Assembly (NCBI GenBank): GCA_010094045.1
Contig: ML986755.1
Location: forward strand, 39,287-103,286
Source of the DNA: Lojkania enalia
Lineage: Eukaryota > Ascomycota > Dothideomycetes > Pleosporales
DNA length: 64,000 nucleotides
Direction: 5' to 3'
Positions 1 through 11,000 of this stretch are shown one piece after another. How positions within the stretch are numbered: the stretch's first letter is position 1; each line of letters opens with the position of its first letter. A model generated the notes under the pieces. The model was given only the letters and a program-made list of their open reading frames with translations. It did no database searches and had not been told where the DNA came from. A program made the position numbers and the translations under genes.

Positions 1-1140
1 CTAATGATCTTGCACACCGCCTAAGGAACTGTCCACGGTGTGTATATTAAGTCGGTCGGTGCCCAGGTCTTTTCATCTCCATTAACTCTCGCCAATAGCG
101 TTCCAAATCCACAATGTACCGTGCACGTGTTGAGTAGTTGTCCGAGTCCGTGTCAGTAGGGGCTACTCGAGCGTCCTTAAGAACTTGTAACTTATTAGTT
201 ACACAATCAATACCTCTATATCTGGCGGGTCATGCACTGTACTTCAGGAAGGCAATTCATTGGCGAGCTAGGTCTTATCTCGTGTAGGTATCAATTTGGT
301 TCTAAACGAGCTTTTGACCGATTCCATCAACTATGTTCATGATTCGATTCGCTGTACGCGCGTAAAGGTCCATAACCAGTACGAATTTGCTATCCAACAT
401 GGCTCTTCCGCATAAATTTTCAAAGCCCAAGCCCAAGCCCAAGCTCGAATGATGGCACACGAGATGCAAAGTTCGCTTCGAAATCTTCGAGTCTATCCAA
501 AGGACGCATTTCAGGTATGTTGCCAGTTTTCCACGTCTAGTGCATCTTTTTAGCGAATATTTACAACTGACAAGGAACTAGTCTTACATTGTCCTTGGAT
601 TCGTTTGCGTTACCATTCATGATTGTGAGTCTCTCTACTATTTTTATCGGCTTAGAAGTTTCATAATAACCATTTCAAGCGCTGTCCGCACTTTTCCCCC
701 ATAGATTTCCGGCAGACCATTCCTATTAGGAAAATTCGGAGGCGCGAATAGGTTTGAGGTCCAGAATTTCTAGCAATTATTAATTATCTGTTTCAAATAG
801 TTTTGAGGGGTTTGAAGAAAGACATGGCTGGATGATATTACATCTCCCCTAGTCAGTATTGCCATGTCCGTTTACTCCTCCAAGAAATTCGCCAACTTCA
901 ATTCAAAAACATGCTCAGTGCCGACTTCTTTTTTCCAATCTTCAACTACGTCTTTATTAGCCTGCCTCCTGGACTCAGAAGATTACAATCTGCATTGTTC
1001 GTAAAAATGGAGTTGTCTTTAGATCGGAGATCTCTGGATTGGGATATAGTGGCCCGCAACATGTAATCTAGCAGTTTCTGTTTTGAATATTAATAATGCG
1101 GGCCCAGACCGAGACTTTGAGCTCCTCCGGAAAATCCTTC
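1..1140. other. Gene-poor left edge, no supported gene
   Basis: I see no open frame with family resemblance on either strand. The only local structure is a short run of the hexamer AAGCCC (about three copies near 423-442). A truncated gene whose body lies left of the window cannot be excluded. Confidence 0.4.
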
Positions 1141-1149
1141 AACAAGCAG

Positions 1150-3745
1150 TTTGGCGTTTGAGGGCATAATGTGGTGCCAAGATCCTTGAGGTCAAAATAT
1201 GGCTATAGGCTTCGCCTCTCTTAAGAGTAGACCTCTTCTCTACCGCTGCGGTACTAGACCAGCTAGTAAGCGTTCGTTGGTTTATCGCCATCGCGAAAGC
1301 ATTGCTATTGGAAGGGCATGTGTCGACTGCAATTTTCGGGATAGATTCTATCCTGGGCGATATCATATCGCTCGACTCCAAAGTCCAAATTGCCGATCTT
1401 CAGGGCATCTACATGTGCATAGAGGTCAGCCCCAATGTCAACCCCATACATGAGAAGGAATAATTCATTATAAGATGAAGCACTTGCTTCTACTTGCAGT
1501 GGAACATAACCATCGGCAATAAGCTGTATTTCTGCATTCACTACCGGTCACTTATCGTCAAACTTGAGTCCAAAAGTGAACTTCGGCATAACATAGGCGG
1601 TGATAGGCCCCATTTCCGCACTTGCCAATCGAATTGTGGTTTTTGCAATTCACTTGCAGCTCGACTAGGCTCGGTCAGCGCTTTGGCGGCGTACTCATCC
1701 CCTTGGCTTTTATTAGGATAGGTTTGACGAATGTTACAGGATGCAAGCTCTATTTTGGCTTTCAATGATCCACCGAATCCGAATTCTGCTTCCATTCTCG
1801 CATTAGCGCTAAGAATTGGGCCTATCGTGGCAGTTCCTGCGATACTCTAGGCAGCATTTGGAAAGGGAAACGGCGGAAATATTTGACGATATCCTATTAG
1901 AAAACGTTCTCGCAAGCGTAAAGGGAGCCTTGCCAAAGAATTACTACGCCGACTAATAGTCCCTTCGCCCTCTAATTGGAAAGCAGCCTCTCTCTCTCTT
2001 CCTTAGTTGCAAAGTATACGAAAAACCAGCTAAGGTCTAGAGGGAAAGCCAGTTTGGCAATAATGGTAATCCCAAAGTGGTATTCATGTTAATTCCAACT
2101 TCAACTTAGACAAGCAAGTGTGTATTATACTCAAACTTCCCTGGGTATAACCCATCTGCTGATCCACGATCTTGACGTAAATGTTTTGCCGATATGGTTG
2201 GTTATAGAATGCTCGGTAAATGCTTTGACGAGATTCTTCAACCAATCTAAAACAGATGACCCGAACCAATTCTTATGGGAAATCAGCGGAACCAAGGCCA
2301 CCGAAATGCATGTATTCACGCCATACTCCCTCAAGTCATCGCTTAGGATTTTCGAAGACCTTTTGGATTTTTTGGCTTGGCCAGCGGATTCGACGATAGA
2401 GTCCCAGTATCCAACGTAGTTGCTAAAGTCGATGCAGAGTTGAGATTCTTCCCCCGCTTGCTGAGATACATGTCGGAAATCATCATCGAATATGCGAATA
2501 TAAATTCATGGGGAATGGGTATAACATTTTGAAAGATAAGGAGGAAGTTCTTGATTATCCGCTCGTTCTAAATCCATCGCAACGGCGTAACGACGAGGCC
2601 CTCATCCTTCTGGCATATCTAGAACAATTCCTAGAACACCTTTGTCCTAATGTATCATGCCACGCCCGTTTGTGGAATCTTCTGAGTAGTCATAGTAGAT
2701 AACATGAATAGTGTGCTCTTTTTCCTCGTTGTAACAGTTGAATGGTTCCCATCGTGAGCTGTCCCGCTTGTTGAAACTGACATAAATTTCAGGTGGAAAG
2801 GTGAAAACACAAAACCCGAATACGGATTCACTCGGATCTGCATCTTGCAAGCTTCTATTGGCAGGCGCATTCTCCCAAGCATTATCGGTTACAAGCTCAA
2901 AGTTTATCTTGCCTAGAGCTAGGCTGTCCGAGAACAAGTGATCGAGCGACACTGGTAGATCTGTTGCAGATGGACCGCTCGTTTGTAATGGGTTGTTCTC
3001 AATAACAGCTCGAACTGCGGTCATGTTCACATACTTGTCCTCCGTAATGTTCCAAGTGTAGTGGCCAAAAACGTTGCCATGAAGGGCATTGTCCCCAATT
3101 ATACTTTCTACTTTGTTTTGGCCTTACCCAATAGAGCTGAAACCTAGACTAGCTGTTTATGAATTGACAATGTCGATAAATTTTCTCTAGCTTGTACATT
3201 GGAAGGCATTGTTTCAGTCCGATAAGGCATTATGTCGTTAAAAAAGCTGAGCTGCTTAGCATTATTGGCGTTCTGGGACCGTATATGCTCATTTTCAATC
3301 AAGCATTGACATAGCCATCTCTTCAAGGCTGTCAATTTCAACCCAGGGAACTAGGGCAAGTGGTTTCCCAAAGACTGGTTGAACATCACCAAACTTCGGG
3401 TCTATACTGTAGATCAATGAGTCGCGTTTCCACTCCGATCGAGCTTCACAAAAGAATCAGCAAAATGACTCTTTAGGTCACGGGTTAGGAAGACTCACCG
3501 GCTAGCGTATTCATACTGGTGGGACTCAGTCCCTGCATTTTAGCGGTACTATTAAGAGCGTCGGTCTTGAAACTTTTGCTGAGTGCTCTAAAACCTCATT
3601 GCTGAAATTCTGTATGAACAGCACCATATAAGAAATGAGCCGTTAGATTAGCTAAAGTAGTAAGAGTATTATCAAGTAGGATATTCTCCGCCTCAATTTC
3701 CTGATCAAACTTTGCGAAAATTCCACCACCGCTCTACCTATCTGA
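1150..3745 (-). pseudogene. Relic of the C-terminal region of a large fungal GH18 chitinase
   Basis: Read on the minus strand, several frames in the right order resemble the beta-rich C-terminal half of large secreted fungal chitinases (the subgroup whose members carry CBM18/LysM modules). Recognisable pieces are IDFSNYVGYWDSIV near 2430, WFGSSVLDWLKNLV near 2260, and a FTFGLKFDDK ... YGVDIGADLYAHVDA stretch at about 1410-1590. The coding trace continues upstream: one frame across about 3340-3470 (containing LALVPWVEIDSLEEMA) joins a further open stretch (about 3520-3740) through a possible GTGAGT...AG intron. It is broken by in-frame stops (a TGA near 1555, others near 3310 and 3600) and by several frame changes (one near 1370), so it cannot make the full protein. 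The GH18 catalytic domain is not visible here; it is either lost or too decayed. The family call rests on my memory of this C-terminal region and is moderate; that the region is a decayed gene is more secure. Confidence 0.55.
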
Positions 3746-5409
3746 ATTAGTTTCTCTGCAAGAAACAACTCTTAGTTTCATACCACATTCTCCGGTAGCA
3801 CTGCATGTTCTGTGTAGACTCTGTGCCGGGATCGAGAGTTTGGTGCCTCTCCTGTGATCGCTCAAGTAACCTAGCAAGGACAAACCCGCTGCAAAAGTAT
3901 CTCCTTGTGCTAGGGATGGATAAATGTCCTGAGACGTCCAAATAGATAATTCCTAAGATCCTGCCGCCCTTATAGTCCAAATTTGGGATAAGGACCAGAA
4001 GAATGAAACCCAAAAAAGTGAATCCATGCTTGAAGACGGCGCGAATCTCACGTGTAAGCAAACAAATGGAGCAGCATGAAAAGTGGAAAGAAATAGCATG
4101 AGATCGTGAATACTTGAAAATATCTATCGAGACGCCTTGAAGCAACTGGATGAAGATAGAGTAAATCTTGTCTAAGATCTCGGTTAAGCCATTAGCCATG
4201 TTTGGGGCCGCAACCCAGCTGTCAGCCGTTGGCGGCACCTAACCGAAAGCGGTATCTGAGCCATTAGTATTTTCTCTAGCCTATACTTAGGGACGGAAAT
4301 GAATTGATTTACGAAATTGTCTTCGGGCCGGCACGTATCACAAAGTGGCAGTTGCCCCTTCTTTCCAGCGCTCCTAGGCTACCCAAGATTTTCGGGGCGT
4401 GGTGCTAGCAAATTTAAGGTTAATGCAAATATACTAAGTATACCTACGTGACGGATGAATAAGTTGAACATAAATCTGGGGGTTTGCGCAGTAATATCCG
4501 GGGGTGTTTCATGGGGCCCAAATCTTGCTGTTAAGAGCCCGATGGAGTGTCTCTCTGGCCCTTAGCTCGCTCAAGCTTGTTCTTTTTGTTATATGGCCCC
4601 AACCTCCCCAAATCCGTTGGATTTTTGATCACGTCCGATCTTTATTATTCCTCCATTAAAATTTCTGAAGATTATTCACGGCTACCTCAGGCTTAGCACT
4701 TGGAAATGAGACGCCTGTGTATACCACGGTGCAGTTGGCTAGTCAATTACACCCAGGAATATCCCCGATTTGGCTAGTTAATGACAGTAGAACAAGTCCT
4801 ATTGGCTGCTCATTTACACACCCGAGCTAGCCATTTACTAGCTGTTAATACCGTAAAGAAGACTACCCCTGGATCACTTAAGCATTTAGAAGACAAGGTT
4901 ATAAGACCACGAAAGAAGTCTGGGTTGGCATACATGTCCAATTCCATTCACTATACTTTGTAAGAAGTAATCGCTTCCTTTAAGATCCCTGGGGACAAGC
5001 CTGGACCTGTCACCCACAATCCGGAGCCAGGGCGCCGCATTCTCGTAACTCTGCCAGAACTGGTGCATCAATCAAGTACATCTAGCTCGACTGATAATCA
5101 TCGTAAGTAGACACGCTCTCCCTTTGTTATCCTAGGTCGGATTGTTGTCATTTCAATGCACCATGCTCTTGAAATTAACTGAAAGTTAATTCTACACGAA
5201 ATGGCTCTAGGACTTATAGGTAGTATCTCATTATTTCTTCTAATACTAGGAATCATCTTATGTTGATTGGTAGTAGTCGTAGTAACAACATGCTAGAATG
5301 AGTGAAAGCCGTACTACAAAACTTCATCGTCCTTACGTAGTATCCTTATTTCCTACCATCTCAATCTATTTTCTCAACCGACAAACGCATTGGCTATCAC
5401 CCGGGGACT
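3746..5409. other. Intergenic, possibly more of the decayed gene
   Basis: A 163-codon open frame lies at 3747-4238 on the minus strand directly upstream of the chitinase-like relic and could be a further decayed part of it, but I recognise no family in it. The rest (4240-5409) is AT-rich with many short open frames and nothing I can support as a gene. Confidence 0.35.
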
Positions 5410-6819
5410 TTATAATTCCATATTATCTTCACCACCCAAAAAGGGTTCGAGCCTCTCCTTAAACTCTTCAACGCTCATCTCCTCTCCTTTCCAGAAACCA
5501 TCTTCTATGGTAGCTTTCTTCGGTGGAATTAGAACATTAGAGACGACCTGAATAACACCGTCACTAGCAACGCCATCGTGGATTGTCACGCGGGAAAAGT
5601 CATTTATCTTGATTTCAACGAAAGGTCCATAGCGCGCTACATCAACAGCCAATGATCGATCTTTCAAAACCGTAGGCAGATCAAGGTGGAAGGAGGGTGA
5701 GTGCCAAGCTTTGATAGCCTCGCCTGATGTTGCATCGTAGAATGCGTCAGAATACAATGTCTGGTTAACAACCATATGGTATTCCAGTAACGCTTTCAGA
5801 TACTTTTCTCCATACTTGCTGAAGAGAAAGGCGTTAATCTTCGGGCCTAGCTTCTTGAACGCCAAGTTTGAAGGCGCAAAGAGTGTGCCACCTTCGTGAG
5901 GATAGTCTGTGTTGTTGATCCTGTCCCAGAGACCAGTCTTTCCGAATCCAAGTTCAAGTGTGCTAAACTCGCCGGGCAGCAAGTCGATAATCATGGCAAC
6001 CTTTGGGGGTGGGACGAGAACATTATCGACACCGTGGATGACACCGTTTGTGCCGAAGATGTTGACAGCTACGATTTTGCTGTAAAAATTGATCGCTGGA
6101 CCTTTCAGTGTGACTCGGACAGTTAGACGTTGAGCATGACCGAGACCATGTTCTGGATTGTATAGGGTAGGAATGGTGTAGGAATGGAGAACACGACCAG
6201 CCGGGTAGAAGTGATCCGAGATGTGGTAGAGAAGGACATCTTTGATTTGCTCTTTGGATGGCTTCTTGTGATGCTTTGGAATCTTTTCGAACGCCTTATC
6301 AGTCGGAGCAAAGATTGTGAAGTTTGCTTTGGTGCTATTGAGCGTTTCGACCAGGTCATCATATTCATCAATGAGCTTTGCTAGCTTCGTCGTGTACTTG
6401 CTACTGCTGATGAGCTGGTATACCGTCAAATTTGGCTTATGGTGGTGAGGAGGATGGTGCGGCTCCTCATGGTGTGGTGGGTGGTGATCCGGAGGTCCAC
6501 GGTGAGGCGGGTGATCTGGAGGTCCATGGTGAGGCGGACGGTGGGGTTCATCCTCGAAAGCACTGTCGTCGAAGGGTGATCCCTCTAGCCATGATTCTAC
6601 ATCGCATCCAGCATCATGTATTTTATGATATGCCTTGTCTCCAGCGTTCTTTGCTGTATCAAGCACCCTTTCGAGAGCATAATCCAATACATTCTGACTC
6701 TTGCCAAAGAACTCTCTCCCAGACCTCTCAAGCTTGTCTATCGTCTCGAAGATCTCACTTTCGGTGATGACGAACGCCGATGTCAAAGATATCAGCGGTA
6801 ACAGCGGAGCGAGCTTCAT
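5410..6819 (-). CDS. Secreted fasciclin (FAS1) domain protein with His/Pro-rich linker
   Basis: An intronless gene of 469 codons. The start at 6819 is preferred because it opens a clean signal peptide (MKLAPLLPLISLTSAFV); an in-frame GTG seven codons upstream is not needed. After a mixed acidic/basic N-terminal segment with one Cys (about residues 20-92) comes a His/Pro-rich linker (about 93-130), then two FAS1 domains (about 131-270 and 275-440). The FAS1 hallmarks are visible: TIFAPTDKAF and VIHGVDNVLVPP in the first, TLFAPSNLAFKKLG and GVIQVVSNVLIPP in the second. FAS1 proteins are extracellular or wall-attached adhesion proteins. No GPI-anchor signal is seen at the acidic C terminus, so secretion or wall association without an anchor is inferred. 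The His-rich linker could bind metal, but that is only a suggestion. Upstream is an approximately 1 kb gap before the oppositely oriented glutamate decarboxylase. Confidence 0.88.
   Translation of the reverse strand: MKLAPLLPLISLTSAFVITESEIFETIDKLERSGREFFGKSQNVLDYALERVLDTAKNAGDKAYHKIHDAGCDVESWLEGSPFDDSAFEDEPHRPPHHGPPDHPPHRGPPDHHPPHHEEPHHPPHHHKPNLTVYQLISSSKYTTKLAKLIDEYDDLVETLNSTKANFTIFAPTDKAFEKIPKHHKKPSKEQIKDVLLYHISDHFYPAGRVLHSYTIPTLYNPEHGLGHAQRLTVRVTLKGPAINFYSKIVAVNIFGTNGVIHGVDNVLVPPPKVAMIIDLLPGEFSTLELGFGKTGLWDRINNTDYPHEGGTLFAPSNLAFKKLGPKINAFLFSKYGEKYLKALLEYHMVVNQTLYSDAFYDATSGEAIKAWHSPSFHLDLPTVLKDRSLAVDVARYGPFVEIKINDFSRVTIHDGVASDGVIQVVSNVLIPPKKATIEDGFWKGEEMSVEEFKERLEPFLGGEDNMEL
6484..6537. 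repeat. 27-bp direct repeat, two copies, inside the FAS1 gene
   Basis: Two adjacent near-identical 27-base units (6484-6510 and 6511-6537) encode the His/Pro-rich linker of the fasciclin protein, each giving nine residues built around PPHxGPPDH. The repeat keeps the frame, so length change by unit gain or loss is possible without breaking the gene. Confidence 0.85.
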
Positions 6820-7819
6820 ATCGGACACAAGGACGAACAATCAAACAAAATATGAGGAAGAGGAGGACGAGAATCTAATTGTCGTAGTACCGTGGTTTGA
6901 GGGGTGGGCAACACTGCTGAATGGATGTGAGCTGGGGGGTCCTCAAGCGGATAACCCGGCTGTTCCCCTCCTTAAGGCTCAAGGCCCGGACGAAACGGAG
7001 AACGAGATCGAAATAGCGTATCGAAAGGCTACGGCGCAATTGGATGCAGGCCTTTCAAAGGAGCAATGAACCTACAAATCGATCAAGATAATTGACCTTT
7101 TAAGGTGTAGCTCACGCCATAGCACGCGTCAGGCGACGGAGTCGTCGTCATCATTGTCATGACACGAGCATGACGAGGATGAGGCCTTTGGCGAGCCAAT
7201 AGAAGGACAGCTTTGTCCTTGGCAGAGACGCTATGGCTAGGACACTTCTAAGGATATTTTATCTTGCCGTACGGAAAATAGGACGTGAGAAGAAGAAGAT
7301 CGTTCATGGGCGTTGATATTGCCCCAAGAGAAGTTGCCTGGGCGTGGATCGAGTCATATGTCACGTGTGCGCGGAGTGGATCAACTACAGGCCGCCGGTT
7401 CGGGGTCTCCACGGTTTCGCTTACATTCATCATCCCTCTAGTCCTAGCGACCAAGACTACGATAGTCATGATTCGAGCCCTGATGCCGAAAAATGGCGTC
7501 CAGAAATACTCAGTCACTGAGCGTGGACACGGACTGGCAGCCTGCCAATCGGACTTGATTAAGGTCCATGAGAACGCTCCACTGCGCGGACATTATGCAG
7601 TGTGCCATTGGCCATGACCGAATTTGAGTTCATGATTTGCCCGTTTATCAATTCAAAACAAGCTATTCCAAAGCTCCGTCAAGCTTTGTTGCCCTGGCTA
7701 AGGAGTTGGAATTTTTCACCTGATCATCTTTGCGTCATTCCGATTCCCATTTTTAGACCACCACTCGGACTGTCTTTGACTTCGCAAACACTTACAAAGT
7801 AACCCCAACATCTGTCCTA
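6820..7819. other. Divergent intergenic region (FAS1 / GAD)
   Basis: This 1.0 kb lies between the start of the fasciclin gene (-) and that of glutamate decarboxylase (+), so it should hold both promoters. I see a purine-rich stretch just upstream of the fasciclin start (6840-6880) and no convincing additional gene. Confidence 0.5.
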
Positions 7820-9822
7820 ATGGCAAGTCTTGCGCGACACGTTGACCCCGATGAACTGGTCAAAACCTTCCGTGACCACCCTATGCACAAAGCTGGTCAT
7901 CACTCCCGTCAAGTCTCTCACAATGCTGTTACTCCTTATGCTAGCCGCTATGCTAGCGCAACGGAGCTATCGAAATTCAGAATTCCGCACGATAGTGCGC
8001 CAGCATCGACTGTTCATCAACTGTTGAAAGATGAGCTTGACCTAGATGGAGTACGTGCTCAGAGTATCACACGTCAGGAAAATTTAACTTAGGCATTCTA
8101 GAAACCAAGTCTGAACCTGGCTTCATTTGTTGGCACTTACATGGAACACGAAGCTGAGCAGCTCATGTTTGAGAACATATCCAAGAATCTGGCCGACGCT
8201 GATGAGTACCCAGCAATGATGGATATACACGCACGCTGCGTCTCTATCATCGCAAATCTCTGGGGCGCTCAGAATGGGGAGAAGGCTATAGGGTCGGCAA
8301 CTACTGGTTCTAGCGAAGCCGTACACCTAGGAGGGTTGGCCATGAAGCGACGCTGGCAAGAAAAACGACAGGCCGAAGGCAAGGATACGTCGAAACCAAA
8401 CATCATCATGGGATCTAACGCTCAAGTGCGTAAACTAGTCTCGGCTCCATAATCTCTAACATGAATTTCTAGGTGGCGCTTGAGAAATTCGCACGCTATT
8501 TCGAGGTTGATGCGCGCATCTTGCCAGTCTCTGAGAAGAGCTCATATCGTCTTGATCCGGAGTTAGTGAAGCAGAATATCGATGAGAATACGATTGGAAT
8601 TTTCGTCATCTTGGGCTCGACCTATACTGGACACTACGAACCCGTAGAGGAAATTTCAAATATCCTAGATGAGTATGAGAAGAAGACCGGAATAGACATT
8701 CCAATTCATGTTGATGTAAGTCAGAAACATAGTTTGATCCTAACCTATGACGTCTGATCCTGGTAAGGCTGCTTCCGGTGGTTTTATTGCTCCTTTCACT
8801 CACTCCGGGGCTGGATTCAAATGGAACTTTGAGCTTCCCCGTGTCAGATCTATCAACACATCAGGACACAAATTCGGTTTAGTGTACGCTGGAGTTGGAT
8901 GGATCATTTGGAGAGATGAAAGCATGCTTCCGAAGCATCTCATCTTCGAATTGCACTATCTTGGAGGCACTGAGGAGTCATACACCCTCAACTTCTCCAG
9001 ACCTGGGGCGCAAATAATTGCCCAGTATTGTAAGTCTTACTATTCCATGGACGACAGTCAGTGACCCCGCTGTACCCAGATAATTTGATCCACTTGGGAT
9101 TCACTGGCTATCGGAATATCATGGAGAACACTCTATCAAACGCTCGACTCTTGAGTCGTGCCTTGGAGAGCACCGGATGGTATCGATGTGTAAGTTTGTT
9201 CATAATGTATTAGATTCACTACTATCTCAACCTCTACGAAACTTATCCATTAAACTTATAATTCGTCATTCAGCGTACTTTTACTGATTAATGTACAGAT
9301 TAGCGATATCCACCGAAAGAAGGGTGATCATAGATACGAGAAAGAGAAACAGCAGTATGAGGAAGGAGGAAACAGTGCAGACTATAATGCTGGCCTTCCC
9401 GTCGTTTCGTTCACGTTTACGGATGATTTCAAGAAGACTTATCCACACATCAAGCAAGTTGCAGTAAGCAATTTGTTGAGGGCCAAACAATATATCATTC
9501 CAAGTAACTATGACCAACTTGGTAATGGCGCCAGAGCTAACCCTCCCTTGCAGACTACCCACTTCCACCCAAGGAAGAGAAGACCGAGATTATGCGTATT
9601 GTAGTACGAGAATCTCTGTCACTGGACATGATCGATCGGCTTGTTAGTGACATCTGCAGCGTTACCGAGACCCTCATGCAGTCAGACCAGTTTGACATTG
9701 TTGCTTGGCAGCCTGCGGGTCCGAGCACCGAGAAGCAACACTCTAGCATGGGTTTGGAGGGCAAACACAAACACAAGGCTTGGCGACCAATGCACGAAGG
9801 CATCCATCGATCAGTCTGTTAG
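7820..9822 (+). CDS. GAD1: Glutamate decarboxylase (PLP-dependent)
   Basis: Converts glutamate to GABA and CO2 and feeds the GABA shunt; cytosolic in fungi. Seven exons give one frame of 547 residues: 7820-8050, 8102-8425, 8473-8715, 8768-9029, 9080-9189, 9299-9503 and 9554-9822. The PLP-binding lysine lies in the motif [16 protein letters not shown] (exon 4). The cofactor-site motif [12 protein letters not shown] and the substrate-loop region [10 protein letters not shown] are also present. The C-terminal segment ends in [19 protein letters not shown], close to the tail of other fungal GADs. Introns are 47-52 bases except intron 5 (109 bases). Length and motif set match the family (about 510-560 residues). 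All splice sites are GT-AG and preserve the frame, so the gene appears intact. The symbol follows the yeast name. Confidence 0.93.
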
Positions 9823-10946
9823 GCGAGATACAAATCAAATACGAACGAGAGCAAATGACTGCGCCATGTCTCAGTTAAACAGGCTTCTTAGCTGCGCGCG
9901 GAAGTCTTGCATGTGAAGAAAAAGCCGCTAGCGACAACATTGGGTTTTGCTACGCATCCGGGTAGTGGCCAATTGCTACCTAATAGAAATTACATAGGCA
10001 AGATGATTTTGCTTTAACACAAGGCTCATGAATTTGATGGTGTTTCTTTATATCTCTCAAGTTTGGAAGATCAGCAACACCTCGACGGCAATATGAAGCG
10101 CGTTCGGACGTGATGATCATGTAGCGGCGCAGCTTGACATGCTTACTCTCAGCAAAGCAAGCGGTAAGCGTAGTCCACATATGAGGAACTATTTTCGGTG
10201 ACATACAGACGTCGTCTTCATTTGACTATCGAGGGTAGATCCGGAAGCGTGCCTGAAAGTAGATGCATTGTCCGATCCCCATACCCTGTCAAGAGCTACG
10301 GCAGAAGCAAAACTAACCACTCTAGTAGCGGTATGGCTGCCATTTTCCCGATGGCAGCATTGCATATCGTGCTTGGGGCGCTGCAAGTGGATCTTGGCTT
10401 GCAGAATCCTAGATCTAAACCAGATCTAAGCTTGGGCCAATTAGACCTTGAACCCCTGCGATCTGCGCCAACTCCATGACACCATCACCATCGCCCAGCT
10501 GTATATTCTACGACAGCCCCGATACTACCCTGAAACTATCTCTCAGTGTCTCTATGCACTCAGGCGGCCAATAGTGTGCTTACAGGTCCGCTATAACCCA
10601 CGTCATGCCTCAGCGGGAGATTGCCTCTTGGGCCACAAGCGATCTGGTGCAGCTTTCTACAACTCCACACATCTGGTGCCTTCCGGATATTAGGGGATCC
10701 AGAGCAGCCCCCGCCACGAATATTTGGCAAGATGACATATTTTATTACTGTTTAGTGCGTGTATGCATCTTAACGCAGACTATCATGTAAGACGGATAGA
10801 AAAAGCCTTTCCACAAATGACGTTCCGCTCCACTTGAGGTCTTTTTCTTTATCGCTTGTCACACCTCCCAATCCCTCCCCGGAGGAAGCACAAAGTTCTT
10901 TAGTCTTTAATGCTTCGCCGCAACTCATGGCCGACCTGTACATCTT
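9823..10946. other. Intergenic region upstream of the cryptochrome gene
   Basis: No gene supported. Short open frames on both strands lack family resemblance and overlap each other. The right part is the promoter region of the DASH cryptochrome. Confidence 0.5.
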
Positions 10947-10954
10947 TATATAAA
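10947..10954 (+). promoter_or_regulatory. Candidate TATA box of the cryptochrome gene
   Basis: TATATAAA sits 47 bases upstream of the cryptochrome ATG at 11001. The spacing implies a very short leader if it is used. Between the two lies an upstream ATG (10961) that opens a 30-codon frame overlapping the main start out of frame and ending at 11053. Confidence 0.4.
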
Positions 10955-11000
10955 CTGTTCATGGCGAGATGCAAGTCCGCCCAAGATTTCGTCCCCCAAC

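Noticed and set aside
5201..5296. Short hydrophobic frame that would read through a TGA under the mitochondrial code (possible mitochondrial insert).
   Set aside because: Only about 30 codons, no recognisable mitochondrial protein, and flanking sequence is ordinary nuclear DNA.
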